From JBFKOL01 sp041628815 (lineage in GTDB: Bacteria; Bacteroidota; Bacteroidia; Chitinophagales; Saprospiraceae), in assembly GCA_041628815.1 (NCBI GenBank), contig JBFKOL010000089.1, forward strand, positions 1 to 13,753: a stretch of DNA of 13,753 nucleotides, given 5' to 3'. The notes below the pieces were generated by a model. The model saw nothing but the letters and a program-made list of their open reading frames with translations. It made no database searches and had not been told where the DNA came from. Each line of letters begins with the position of its first letter. Within the stretch, counting starts at the first letter, position 1. The position numbers and the translations under genes were made by a program. Positions 6,462 to 13,753 of the stretch are shown one piece after another.

Positions 6462-7880
6462 TTATTCGGCAATTTTTCTTTTTTCCAGAGCAGCCCGTAC
6501 TTCGTTCGCTTTTTCTTCGGTAATATCATACGTGTACATGACATACATGGCGATCAATGTACCCATGATAGGGAAGAAGGTATAGAACAACCTCAGTCCG
6601 GTGATGGCACCTTCCGGTTGAGCCTCCGCCCCAGGAGAGAAACCCACCCACGACATGAAGAGTCCGCTTAAGAGGCCCGCAATGGCAAAACCAAATTTGA
6701 CCATCCACCAATAGATCGCCCCGAAAATCCCTTCCCTTCTTTTTCCGGTATTTAGTTCATCTACATCACAGACGTCTGCCGTCATCGACATCATCAGAGT
6801 AAACAGACCACCGATTCCAAAAGAAAAGAAGGGCAGGGCAATTAAAAACATATAAGGTTTACCGGGTATAAACAGAAACCAAAAGAGTCCATACCCGATG
6901 ATAGAAATACCTTGTGAGTATAAAAAAGTCTTCTTTTTTCCAAGGTATTTGGACACTTTGGCAATCACGGGGATGACCAGAAAGGTAGTGACCAGGGCTC
7001 CGATACTTCCATGTAACGTAGGCCATACACCCGCTGCCCCGGCATCGCCGTTAAAAAGGTAATATACTATGATGAAAAAAGAAAATGCCGCAATGGTGTT
7101 GAAGGAGTTGAAGATCAGAAAAGTGGCAATACAGAGTTTCCTGAATTGTACAATGGCAAATGCCTCTTTAAAGCTGCGCAATATATCCTTGAGGCTCTTT
7201 GCAATATTGTCTTTGGTAATGGGTTCGAGTGTATCGTCATCGAGTGTGGATTTACTCTTTATGAATACTGCCGGAACGAGAGCCAGCAAAGTACAAGCCA
7301 CAGCGACCCATATGGAAAGTTGCCTGCTGCCCGCATCGGCACTCGCAAACCATTCCGGTTTATAGAGGATTACCCAAAACCAAGGAGCTATCACCCAGGC
7401 CCATTGACCTATGAATTGTGCAATGGCCATGATTTCTGTGCGTTCGTGGAAATCCGGGCTCATTTCGTAGCCCATGGCCACATAGGGTACACTGAAAATG
7501 GTCAGCCCAAGATAAAAGATGAATGACCAAATCATGAAGTACGTAAAATTGTAATTCAACCCATTATCCGGATAAAGCTGCCACATGAATATGAAGGCTA
7601 TGCCCATGATCAGCCCACCTGCAAAGACATACTGCCGGCGTCTTCCCCACCGGCTTTTTGTATTATCCGATATGAAGCCCATGATTGGATCTGTCAATGC
7701 ATCAAAAACGCGAGGTGCGAAGAAGATGATCCCCCACAAGAATGGCGGGAATCCCAGATCCTGGACCAGAATGACCATGAATATGCCAAGTGCGGCAGGA
7801 AACATCTGGTTGGCCAACATACCGAGGCCGAAAGCAATTTTTTGTCCCATAGGGACTCTATTCATTTTTGTTGTATTCAT
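6462..7880 (-). CDS. GPH/MelB-type MFS sugar symporter (downstream copy)
   Basis: This 472-residue, roughly 12-span inner-membrane carrier belongs to the glycoside-pentoside-hexuronide:cation symporter family. The first half has FDALTDPIMGFISDNTKSRWGRRR (59-82, key acids Asp60, Asp64, Asp72), the loop that carries cation- and sugar-coupling residues in MelB relatives. The second half has MTADVCDVDELNTGKRREG followed by FGAIYWWMVK, also typical. It is clearly paralogous to the next gene upstream. Its ATG (7880) shares its A with that gene's TAA stop (TAATG) and has a good AGGAG, so it is translationally coupled. The likely cargo is a beta-linked gluco-oligosaccharide, inferred only from the GH17/GH30 neighbours. 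A second in-frame ATG at codon 6 is an alternative start, but the ribosome binding site fits the first. Confidence 0.92.
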   Translation of the reverse strand: MNTTKMNRVPMGQKIAFGLGMLANQMFPAALGIFMVILVQDLGFPPFLWGIIFFAPRVFDALTDPIMGFISDNTKSRWGRRRQYVFAGGLIMGIAFIFMWQLYPDNGLNYNFTYFMIWSFIFYLGLTIFSVPYVAMGYEMSPDFHERTEIMAIAQFIGQWAWVIAPWFWVILYKPEWFASADAGSRQLSIWVAVACTLLALVPAVFIKSKSTLDDDTLEPITKDNIAKSLKDILRSFKEAFAIVQFRKLCIATFLIFNSFNTIAAFSFFIIVYYLFNGDAGAAGVWPTLHGSIGALVTTFLVIPVIAKVSKYLGKKKTFLYSQGISIIGYGLFWFLFIPGKPYMFLIALPFFSFGIGGLFTLMMSMTADVCDVDELNTGKRREGIFGAIYWWMVKFGFAIAGLLSGLFMSWVGFSPGAEAQPEGAITGLRLFYTFFPIMGTLIAMYVMYTYDITEEKANEVRAALEKRKIAE

Positions 7881-9310
7881 TATAATTCTCCTCTTCGTTC
7901 AACCAATATCGCCTTTATTTCGCGAGCCCTCTCCTCCGTAAGGCTATAATTCCACATTACCCAGATGGCAATCCCAGCCGTAAAGGCCGGAATGATGATA
8001 TCGGCCATCCTGAGTTTCGTCATGGTTTCTGATGCCTGCATGGCTAAATTCTGATCAAAACCTACCAATTTTAAGACCAACCCTCCCAAAACCAGAGCCA
8101 GGGCCTGGCCCAGCTTGACCATCCACCAATAGATGGCCCCAAAGGTGCCTTCTTTCCTTGGCATCCCATTGTTCAATTCATCCAGGTCACACACATCTGC
8201 CGTCATGGACATCATCAACGTGAACAGTCCGCCTATACCGAATGACATCAAAGGAATGGGCATAAAGATGAGCCAGGGATTGGCGGGATTGAATCCCCAC
8301 CATTTGAGCGCATAACCAACAATGGAAATGGCTGTTGAAATGATGAAAGCCCTGCGTTTTCCCCACCGCTCAGCCATCCAGGAAATGATCGGTATGACCA
8401 GGAAAGCCGTTGCAAATGCGCTCACCGTCGAAAACCACGCCGGCCAATTTCCGGTAAGACCATAATCCCCGTTAAACATGTAAAAGAGTATGATGAAATA
8501 ACTGAATGAAGCCACCATCTGGAAACCATTGAAAACCAGGAAAGTAGCTGCACATAGCTTGACAAAAGGTTTATTTTTGAATACATCGATGATTCCTTTG
8601 AAAAGATCCGTCAGATTGGAGGTAAGCGTGCTGAAATTGATTTCTTTTCTGTTTTCAATTTTGGATGAATCGATGCCACGACAGAATATGGCAGGTAATA
8701 CACCGAGTAAAATACAGATGGCTCCTACGATGATGGAAAGCTTTCGGACACCTTCGGCCTGCGTTTCAAAAAGATTTGGATTGGCTATCAAGACCCAAAA
8801 CCATGGAACGATCATCCATGCAATCTGACCGACTACCTGTGAAAATGCCATGAGCCGGGTTCGCTCATTGTAATCGGAAGTCATTTCATACCCTAAACCG
8901 ATGAGCGGAGTAGAGAATATGGTATTACCGATCAGATAAACCATGGAAAGGATCAAAAAATACCAGAAGTTATACATCGAAGAATTTTCCGCGTCCAATT
9001 GCCAAAGGACGGCGAACAGAATACCACTGAGAATGGCACCGACAAAGATGTAAGGCCTGCGCCTTCCGAACCGCGAATTGGTATTGTCCGAGATGAACCC
9101 CATGATGGGATCGGTGATTGCATCAAATATTCTTGGCAGTCCACCCAACAAACCGGCAAGAAAGGGATCCATACCAAACGCGGTAAGCAGGAAAAACATA
9201 AAAATCCCAAGCGCTCCAGGCAACATGTTATTGACAAAATGTCCAGCGCCAAATGCAGCCTTTTGCACAAAGGGGACTCTGTCTTTTTCCGCCGTTTTAT
9301 AGTGAGTCAT
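7880..9310 (-). CDS. GPH/MelB-type MFS sugar symporter (upstream copy)
   Basis: This 476-residue polytopic carrier is of the same family as the following gene. FDAITDPIMGFISDN starts near residue 62, followed by RFGRRR (80-85; key acids Asp63, Asp67, Asp75). Later come MTADVCDLDELNNGMPRKEG and FGAIYWWMVK. Conserved motifs align without gaps over long stretches with the downstream copy, but the flanking residues have diverged well, so this is an old tandem duplication and perhaps two substrate sizes or linkages (inference). The ATG at 9310 follows the GH30 gene by 42 nt with no clear Shine-Dalgarno sequence. GPH carriers beside glycosidases are common in Bacteroidota polysaccharide loci, where they move products across the inner membrane. 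Beta-1,3/1,6-gluco-oligosaccharides are the likely cargo from context only. Confidence 0.92.
   Translation of the reverse strand: MTHYKTAEKDRVPFVQKAAFGAGHFVNNMLPGALGIFMFFLLTAFGMDPFLAGLLGGLPRIFDAITDPIMGFISDNTNSRFGRRRPYIFVGAILSGILFAVLWQLDAENSSMYNFWYFLILSMVYLIGNTIFSTPLIGLGYEMTSDYNERTRLMAFSQVVGQIAWMIVPWFWVLIANPNLFETQAEGVRKLSIIVGAICILLGVLPAIFCRGIDSSKIENRKEINFSTLTSNLTDLFKGIIDVFKNKPFVKLCAATFLVFNGFQMVASFSYFIILFYMFNGDYGLTGNWPAWFSTVSAFATAFLVIPIISWMAERWGKRRAFIISTAISIVGYALKWWGFNPANPWLIFMPIPLMSFGIGGLFTLMMSMTADVCDLDELNNGMPRKEGTFGAIYWWMVKLGQALALVLGGLVLKLVGFDQNLAMQASETMTKLRMADIIIPAFTAGIAIWVMWNYSLTEERAREIKAILVERRGEL
7888..7892 (-). promoter_or_regulatory. Strong Shine-Dalgarno AGGAG for the downstream MFS gene
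   Basis: On the minus strand GAGGAGAATTATAATG places AGGAG 7 nt before the ATG. It lies inside the last codons of the upstream MFS gene. It is the only textbook Shine-Dalgarno sequence I see in the cluster and supports choosing the ATG at 7880 with a one-base TAATG overlap. Confidence 0.75.
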
Positions 9311-9352
9311 CTGTGTGGTTTTTCGTGGTAATAAATAATTGGTTACATTGGT

Positions 9353-10843
9353 TCAAGGTTTTGGAATGACGATCGTCTGAATGGCCTGACCTGAGATAAC
9401 GGTACAGAGCTTTTTGTTTTGGTAAACAATTGAGTATACTTTCTCCTGGTTATCCTGATTCAAGATAACGACCACCACTTCACCATCATTTTGGACCGCT
9501 GTTACCAGGAGAGAATCATCGGATAACTCATGTCCTATTCTTACCGCACCAGGTCTTATAAACCTGCTAAAATGTGACATTGTATAGTACAGTGGTGTAA
9601 AATATACATCATCGGAGTCTGGGTCCACAATTACCGGCGCCACGCACCAGTTTTCAAACCAATTCGGACCTCCTTGCTTGTCGAGAACCATATTCCAGTC
9701 GACCCATCCATCTACCCAGTTATTCAGGCAGCCAATGATGTCTCGTGCATAACGATATACCGGGACATACTTAGGGTGGAATTTTTTATCTTCTTCCGGG
9801 GCCCAGTCCCATCCCCAATCCGTTGCTTCTTTTGACCAATACCAGGCATCGTCTTTCCACTTAGGCACTTCCGCATCCACACAGGCTTCTGTCTGGATCA
9901 GGTGTTTACCGGGCGCCTTTTGGTGGGCATATTGCAATTCCTCCGGGAAGACTTCATAAGTACTCGCGTACCAATGAATGGCCGTACCCGCGTAATACCT
10001 GGCGATTGACTCGGTTTTATACATTTCGTCCACCCAATGCTTCAGGTGTTCCCTGTTCTGATCATAGCCCAGGATTTTTACATGGCTCTTGCCATCTGCT
10101 TCAAGTCTGGGCCCCAGGTGATTACCGACAAAACTGTTCATTTCTTCCGGGGTAAAATGCATACTTTCCCAGTTGCTGTCGTTTCCCAGAGGTTCATTTT
10201 CCACGGTGACGCCCCATATGTCGATACCTTCAGTAGCATAAGCATCTATGTATTTGGAAAAGAACATGGCCCAGGTATCATAGTACTCCGTAAGCAATTT
10301 GCCTCCCCGCCAATCGTTGTTATCCTTCATCCAGGGCGGAGCTGTCCATGGTGAAGCAATGATCTTGAACCCTTCGCTCGATATTGCCATAGCACCCTTG
10401 ATCATAGGAATGATATCATCTCTGTCTTCTTCTATCGAAAAATGTTCCAGTGCCACATCTCCTTCTACAGGGGCATAGGAATAATTACTTAAGGAGAAAT
10501 CACATGAGTTCATATGTGTTCGAGTCAATGAATACCGTGCACCATCTTCACCGAAATAGGCTTCCAGAATGCGATCCCTGTTGGCCCGGCTCAGCCTGTT
10601 AAGCAGGTATGCCGAGGCCTCGGTAAACGAACCGCCAAAACCCGTGATGGTTTGAAACGTCTCTTCCGGCAATAATTTTACTTCCACCGTTTCCGGATCT
10701 GCCTGACTTCTTTCGACTTTTGTGAGCTGATTCCCACTTGCAGAAGTTTCATAAATCTCGGCATCTAAAATGCCTTGATTTGCACATCCACCGATAATCA
10801 GACTCAGGGTGACCATATGCCAAAGTTTGTATACATAACTCAT
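9353..10843 (-). CDS. GH30 lipoprotein (beta-1,6-glucan/glucoside-active, subfamily 1 or 3-like)
   Basis: This 496-residue glycosidase begins with a lipoprotein signal (hydrophobic VTLSLIIGGC, lipid-modified Cys20), so it is exported and membrane-anchored. The GH30 barrel starts with ITGFGGSFTEASA (66-78). SPWTAPPWMKDN (164-175) and VTVENEP (likely acid/base Glu217) follow, and then HLIQTEACVD (likely nucleophile Glu319). DGWVDWNMVLD and GGPNWFENWC (391-400) continue the family pattern. The last 75 or so residues form the usual GH30 beta-domain (ILNQDN..., ending IVIPKP). Family members near this pattern include glucosylceramidases, beta-1,6-glucanases and exo-beta-1,6-glucosidases. Beside GH17 enzymes, removal of beta-1,6 branches from a laminarin-like glucan is the best reading. 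The start ATG at 10843 gives a signal peptide of normal length; an ATG at codon 10 is possible but would shorten it. Confidence 0.92.
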   Translation of the reverse strand: MSYVYKLWHMVTLSLIIGGCANQGILDAEIYETSASGNQLTKVERSQADPETVEVKLLPEETFQTITGFGGSFTEASAYLLNRLSRANRDRILEAYFGEDGARYSLTRTHMNSCDFSLSNYSYAPVEGDVALEHFSIEEDRDDIIPMIKGAMAISSEGFKIIASPWTAPPWMKDNNDWRGGKLLTEYYDTWAMFFSKYIDAYATEGIDIWGVTVENEPLGNDSNWESMHFTPEEMNSFVGNHLGPRLEADGKSHVKILGYDQNREHLKHWVDEMYKTESIARYYAGTAIHWYASTYEVFPEELQYAHQKAPGKHLIQTEACVDAEVPKWKDDAWYWSKEATDWGWDWAPEEDKKFHPKYVPVYRYARDIIGCLNNWVDGWVDWNMVLDKQGGPNWFENWCVAPVIVDPDSDDVYFTPLYYTMSHFSRFIRPGAVRIGHELSDDSLLVTAVQNDGEVVVVILNQDNQEKVYSIVYQNKKLCTVISGQAIQTIVIPKP

Positions 10844-10965
10844 GATTTGGGATTTGTCTATCCTAGAGAATATTCAATTCATACTTTCTTCTCTTGCACT
10901 CTTTTCGTTTGAATTCGAATTCGTCCTCATAGAGTCGTTTCTTTAGTCACAACGGACATCATTAA
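10844..10965. other. 122-nt gap between the GH17 and GH30 lipoprotein genes, possible internal promoter
   Basis: This is the longest gap inside the cluster. It holds a perfect 12-bp palindrome GAATTCGAATTC (10911-10922), about 68 nt before the GH30 ATG. I did not find a TAnnTTTG -7 element on the minus strand. The space would allow a separate promoter, an operator or a processing site for GH30 and the transporters, but none is proven by the sequence. Confidence 0.3.
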
Positions 10966-12312
10966 TTAATGTACGACCGTGGTTGCCAACGGTTTTTTTG
11001 GAGGTGCCTCGACTGTACGCATCAATGCATCTATATCACCTCCATACGTCTTGACAATGGTGTTCCCGCCCCGGGATTGGCCTTCAAAAACACCCTCGTC
11101 TACGAGTTCCCACAATGCATATTTGGCCCTGCCATTTAAATCAAAAAGTCCAAAATGATTTTCGGATCCACCGGGATTTTGCGCATCCTTCCAAACTTCA
11201 TCAAACGCTTCAAAGTAGAAGCACGAGATACCCTCCTTATTGGTCCATTCGCGGATGAGATGATAATACAGGCCTTCTTTGTATTCATCGCAAGCCTTGG
11301 ATCCTTCCGGTCCGTAAAAGCCATTGGAGGAGCTCGCCCATCCGGTTTCGCCGATGTGTACGGGTTTGACCATTCCCAGGCTTCTCATATAGTTGACTGT
11401 ATTGTTGTATTGTGATTGGGCATAGGCCAGGGATCGATCCATGGCCATCTTAATCTTCTCCTTATCGCTCAGATTTTCTTCATCTTCCTCTACACCCCAA
11501 AATTCGGGATTGTAATGCGTATCGTGCATAGGGTAGGTATGCATGGAAATATAGTCCACCGCTGCAATCAACTTTTCGAGATCGTCGACATGATATTCTT
11601 CGCCACCACCGCCCCATGAGGCAAAATTATCCGAACTCGTGATCCAAATATTTTCAGGTAAATCACCGGATTCTTTAAGCTCCTGGAGATGCTCTACCCA
11701 CTTTAAAATAATTGTCGGCTGAACATAGTATGCCGCAGCCCATTTCACCATAGCTTCATTTCCAACCGCGATAATTTTTACGATATCGGGATATTTGGTC
11801 GCTAATTCAACGGCTCTTTGGATCTCTGCTGCATTGGCTTCTTCATTCTCGTTTTCATGATCAGGTTGTGCTGTCCAGGCTCCTTTGCAATCTATCCAAG
11901 CTCCAAGCATCACATACATTTCAAATGTAGGGTCATCTTCTTTGATTTGATCAATGGCCTTGATCACATTGGCGGCATGGGGAAGTTTTGTGTTGTAGGT
12001 TCTCAATATCCGTACGTTCATCGCGGCTAGGATTCTCATATCTTCTTTTAATTCCTCAACGGTAGGTTGTACATCGCGGCTGTTTTGGCGATACCCTCCA
12101 TATGAGATGGCGAGGTAGTCGGGATTGCCCAATATATCTTTTGCCGTAATCTGTGACGAAGCAATTGCTTTACTGGTATTCTTGTCTTGAGTTTTGGGTT
12201 GACACGACACCATTAAAAAGAGCAGCAGGCACAGGTTCCAAATTAACAGAGGGGATTCGAGCCTATGAAGGCTTGCTGTGTTTGATCTAAGATTATGCAT
12301 GTACATTTTCAT
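10966..12312 (-). CDS. GH17 lipoprotein (beta-1,3-glucanase-like)
   Basis: This 448-residue exported enzyme starts with a positively charged N-terminus, then the hydrophobic run LLIWNLCLLLFLMVSC with a lipobox ending at Cys37. The GH17 barrel begins near residue 65 (YLAISYGGYR). IIAVGNEAMVKW gives likely acid/base Glu186 and HIGETGW gives likely nucleophile Glu322. FEAFDEVWK (367-375) and HFGLFDLNGRAKYAL close the domain. It has acidic insertions absent from the two short GH17 proteins (about 150-160 and 268-285) and a roughly 40-residue Gly/Lys/Pro-containing tail after the barrel. With the neighbouring GH30 it probably cuts beta-1,3-glucan outside the cytoplasm. The start could be Met1, Met3 or Met5; all leave an intact signal. 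The gene follows the right-edge gene by 51 nt. Confidence 0.9.
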   Translation of the reverse strand: MKMYMHNLRSNTASLHRLESPLLIWNLCLLLFLMVSCQPKTQDKNTSKAIASSQITAKDILGNPDYLAISYGGYRQNSRDVQPTVEELKEDMRILAAMNVRILRTYNTKLPHAANVIKAIDQIKEDDPTFEMYVMLGAWIDCKGAWTAQPDHENENEEANAAEIQRAVELATKYPDIVKIIAVGNEAMVKWAAAYYVQPTIILKWVEHLQELKESGDLPENIWITSSDNFASWGGGGEEYHVDDLEKLIAAVDYISMHTYPMHDTHYNPEFWGVEEDEENLSDKEKIKMAMDRSLAYAQSQYNNTVNYMRSLGMVKPVHIGETGWASSSNGFYGPEGSKACDEYKEGLYYHLIREWTNKEGISCFYFEAFDEVWKDAQNPGGSENHFGLFDLNGRAKYALWELVDEGVFEGQSRGGNTIVKTYGGDIDALMRTVEAPPKKPLATTVVH

Positions 12313-12363
12313 TTTTCGGGTTCAATAAACTTTTGGGTCTCCTATTGACCTCTTTTTGAACGA

Positions 12364-13753
12364 TCACTTCAGTGTTGAGCTTTTGATATCCACTTCTACC
12401 CGTAAAATCTTGCCCGACCGCGAAAAAATTTCGTTGCTGATCAGACGGTCAAGCCTATTTGAATTCAATGTTTTTACCATACCATCATTAAAATATACCC
12501 GAATGCCTACGGTTTCACCAATTTTGTAAATGACCGGTACCTGGCAGATCGTAAAAGACAGAGATGATGCCTCCAGTAAAATTTCTTTTTTAGAGCCAGT
12601 GATGTCAAAATAACCGAAAACGGAATCGTCGGATAAAAACTCTTCTTTTCGAAGAAGATAAGGCTCAAAGAAAATCGATCCATCCTGGACGACTAGGCCC
12701 AATTCACCAAACCTGCTTAGGATATCTTCTTTTACCTGGCCAGTCATCCCTGGTTGTTGCGCACCTTTCCCGGCTGGTGTATGGGAATAAGGATCCGTCG
12801 GGAATGCACCGTACAAAGTTGGCGATTTGTGAACACCGATACCTTCGTAAATTTCATAGTAGTGTTCAAGTAATCGTCCAATAATTTCTTCACTTGAACC
12901 TGATTCGATAGCGTGAACACAACATTCATAAACAGCCAGGAGCAATTTGGACACCATATGCCAGTAGATCGAACCCAAACCTTCATATCCGAAAAACGTA
13001 CCGGATCTGCCGGTAAATGCTTTGTGGTTAAAGACCTCCTCAAAAATATCCAATACCAAATGTCTTTCCTGGTGGACCAAAGGGGCATACTCTGTATGTA
13101 GCAATGCCTCCAGCGCACGGTCCAGGTCAAAGGCGTTTTTGAAATTGCCGTTAAAATGGCATACATGGTTGATGTCTTTTTCAACAAGATGGATATTGCC
13201 ATCGGCAATCAACCGAGAAAGTAATTTGGACGACTTGATTTTGCCTTCCGGAATGATGTTTTTTTCAAGAAAACCCGGCAGTGTTTTATTGGGGTAAAGA
13301 ATATAGCTGTATTGGTCTTCCCTGAAGAGAGCGCTTTTTTTGAGGCTGTCGAGGACATCGAGACTTTCAGCAGGAGATAAATAACCCGAACTCAATACCG
13401 CCACCTGGCCTTCGAGCATTTCGCTGAGATGTGAAACCGATACCTCGTCATCGCTCTCGAGGGTCATCAGGTTGTAGGCATGGAATAACCCGTCATTTCT
13501 TCTATTGGCCTGAATCGAATGTTCCATATACCGAAGGCAAAGATTTATGAATGTCCGGATATCATCCAATGATATACTGCTTTTGTTCCCGCTGAAAGCG
13601 TTTTCGTAGACCTGCTTTCTGAAATTACTTCCTGCGCTACCTAATTCATCCAGAACCCTTTTACGAGTTCGATCGTCGATGGGATGCTCTAATAGGGTCT
13701 TGTGCTTATCCAGAGAATCAAAAACACGCCGATAAAAAATGGCCAGTTCGTCA
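12364..13753 (-). CDS. Large unrecognised protein, C-terminal about 463 residues; possible beta-glucan phosphorylase-like enzyme
   Basis: The frame is open through the right edge (it reads LAIFYRRVFDSL near the edge), so the N-terminus lies outside; the TTG at 13569 is merely internal. I do not firmly recognise the family. Visible patterns are NDGLFHAYNLM, a motif-rich helical part (GSIYWHMVSKLLLAVYECC, about two thirds along), then GAFPTDPYSHTPAGKGAQQP with GMTGQVKEDILSRFGELG after it, and a final region of beta character ending SGKILRVEVDIKSSTLK. No signal peptide or membrane segment is visible in this part. The helical-then-beta order, and the place at the head of a beta-glucan operon, would fit the C-terminal part of a long cytoplasmic glycoside phosphorylase (GH94/GH149/GH161-like). 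That is an inference and the catalytic Asp is not identified. It could equally be another carbohydrate-active or unknown protein. Confidence 0.6.
   Translation of the reverse strand, partial: DELAIFYRRVFDSLDKHKTLLEHPIDDRTRKRVLDELGSAGSNFRKQVYENAFSGNKSSISLDDIRTFINLCLRYMEHSIQANRRNDGLFHAYNLMTLESDDEVSVSHLSEMLEGQVAVLSSGYLSPAESLDVLDSLKKSALFREDQYSYILYPNKTLPGFLEKNIIPEGKIKSSKLLSRLIADGNIHLVEKDINHVCHFNGNFKNAFDLDRALEALLHTEYAPLVHQERHLVLDIFEEVFNHKAFTGRSGTFFGYEGLGSIYWHMVSKLLLAVYECCVHAIESGSSEEIIGRLLEHYYEIYEGIGVHKSPTLYGAFPTDPYSHTPAGKGAQQPGMTGQVKEDILSRFGELGLVVQDGSIFFEPYLLRKEEFLSDDSVFGYFDITGSKKEILLEASSLSFTICQVPVIYKIGETVGIRVYFNDGMVKTLNSNRLDRLISNEIFSRSGKILRVEVDIKSSTLK

Noticed and set aside
12364..13569. A complete 401-residue protein starting at the TTG at 13569
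   Set aside because: The same frame continues without a stop to the right edge, so the true start lies outside the window.

Overview
The window looks like chromosomal DNA from a Bacteroidota bacterium, probably a free-living glucan degrader of the marine Flavobacteriia/Saprospiria kind. This rests on gene content: lipoprotein glycoside hydrolases, GPH-type sugar transporters beside them, weak or absent Shine-Dalgarno sequences before most genes, and a very large PFOR-type oxidoreductase with a C-terminal ferredoxin domain. Taxonomy below phylum is a guess.

Left part (1-4061), general functions: the 3' end of a pyruvate:ferredoxin oxidoreductase-like gene (+), a non-coding stretch ending in a hierarchical hexanucleotide tandem array (1554-1707), a small RDD-family membrane protein (+) that starts 12 nt after the array, and a convergent SLC13-type permease with two internal RCK/TrkA-C-like domains (-). 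A gap of about 540 nt follows (4062-4598), with no convincing gene but several small palindromes and repeats.

Right part (4599-13753), all on the minus strand: a beta-glucan (laminarin-like) utilisation cluster. In transcription order it holds the C-terminal part of a large unrecognised protein (possibly phosphorylase-like), a GH17 lipoprotein, a GH30 lipoprotein, two tandem GPH/MelB-type MFS transporters, and two GH17 proteins without signal peptides. Spacings are 51, 122, -1 to 42, 27 and 18 nt, so most or all of it could be one operon.

Proposed workflow (inference): the exported GH17 and GH30 lipoproteins cut beta-1,3 main chains and beta-1,6 branches outside the cytoplasm. The two symporters import the oligosaccharides. 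The two leaderless GH17 enzymes, and perhaps the right-edge protein, finish degradation inside. No SusC/SusD pair, GH3, GH16 or regulator is in the window; they may lie beyond the right edge or elsewhere.

The least ordinary points are these. The two leaderless GH17 genes share one reading frame and are separated by a single TAA and six codons, the second having only a TTG start. The hexamer array is built in blocks. The right-edge protein is large and unassigned.
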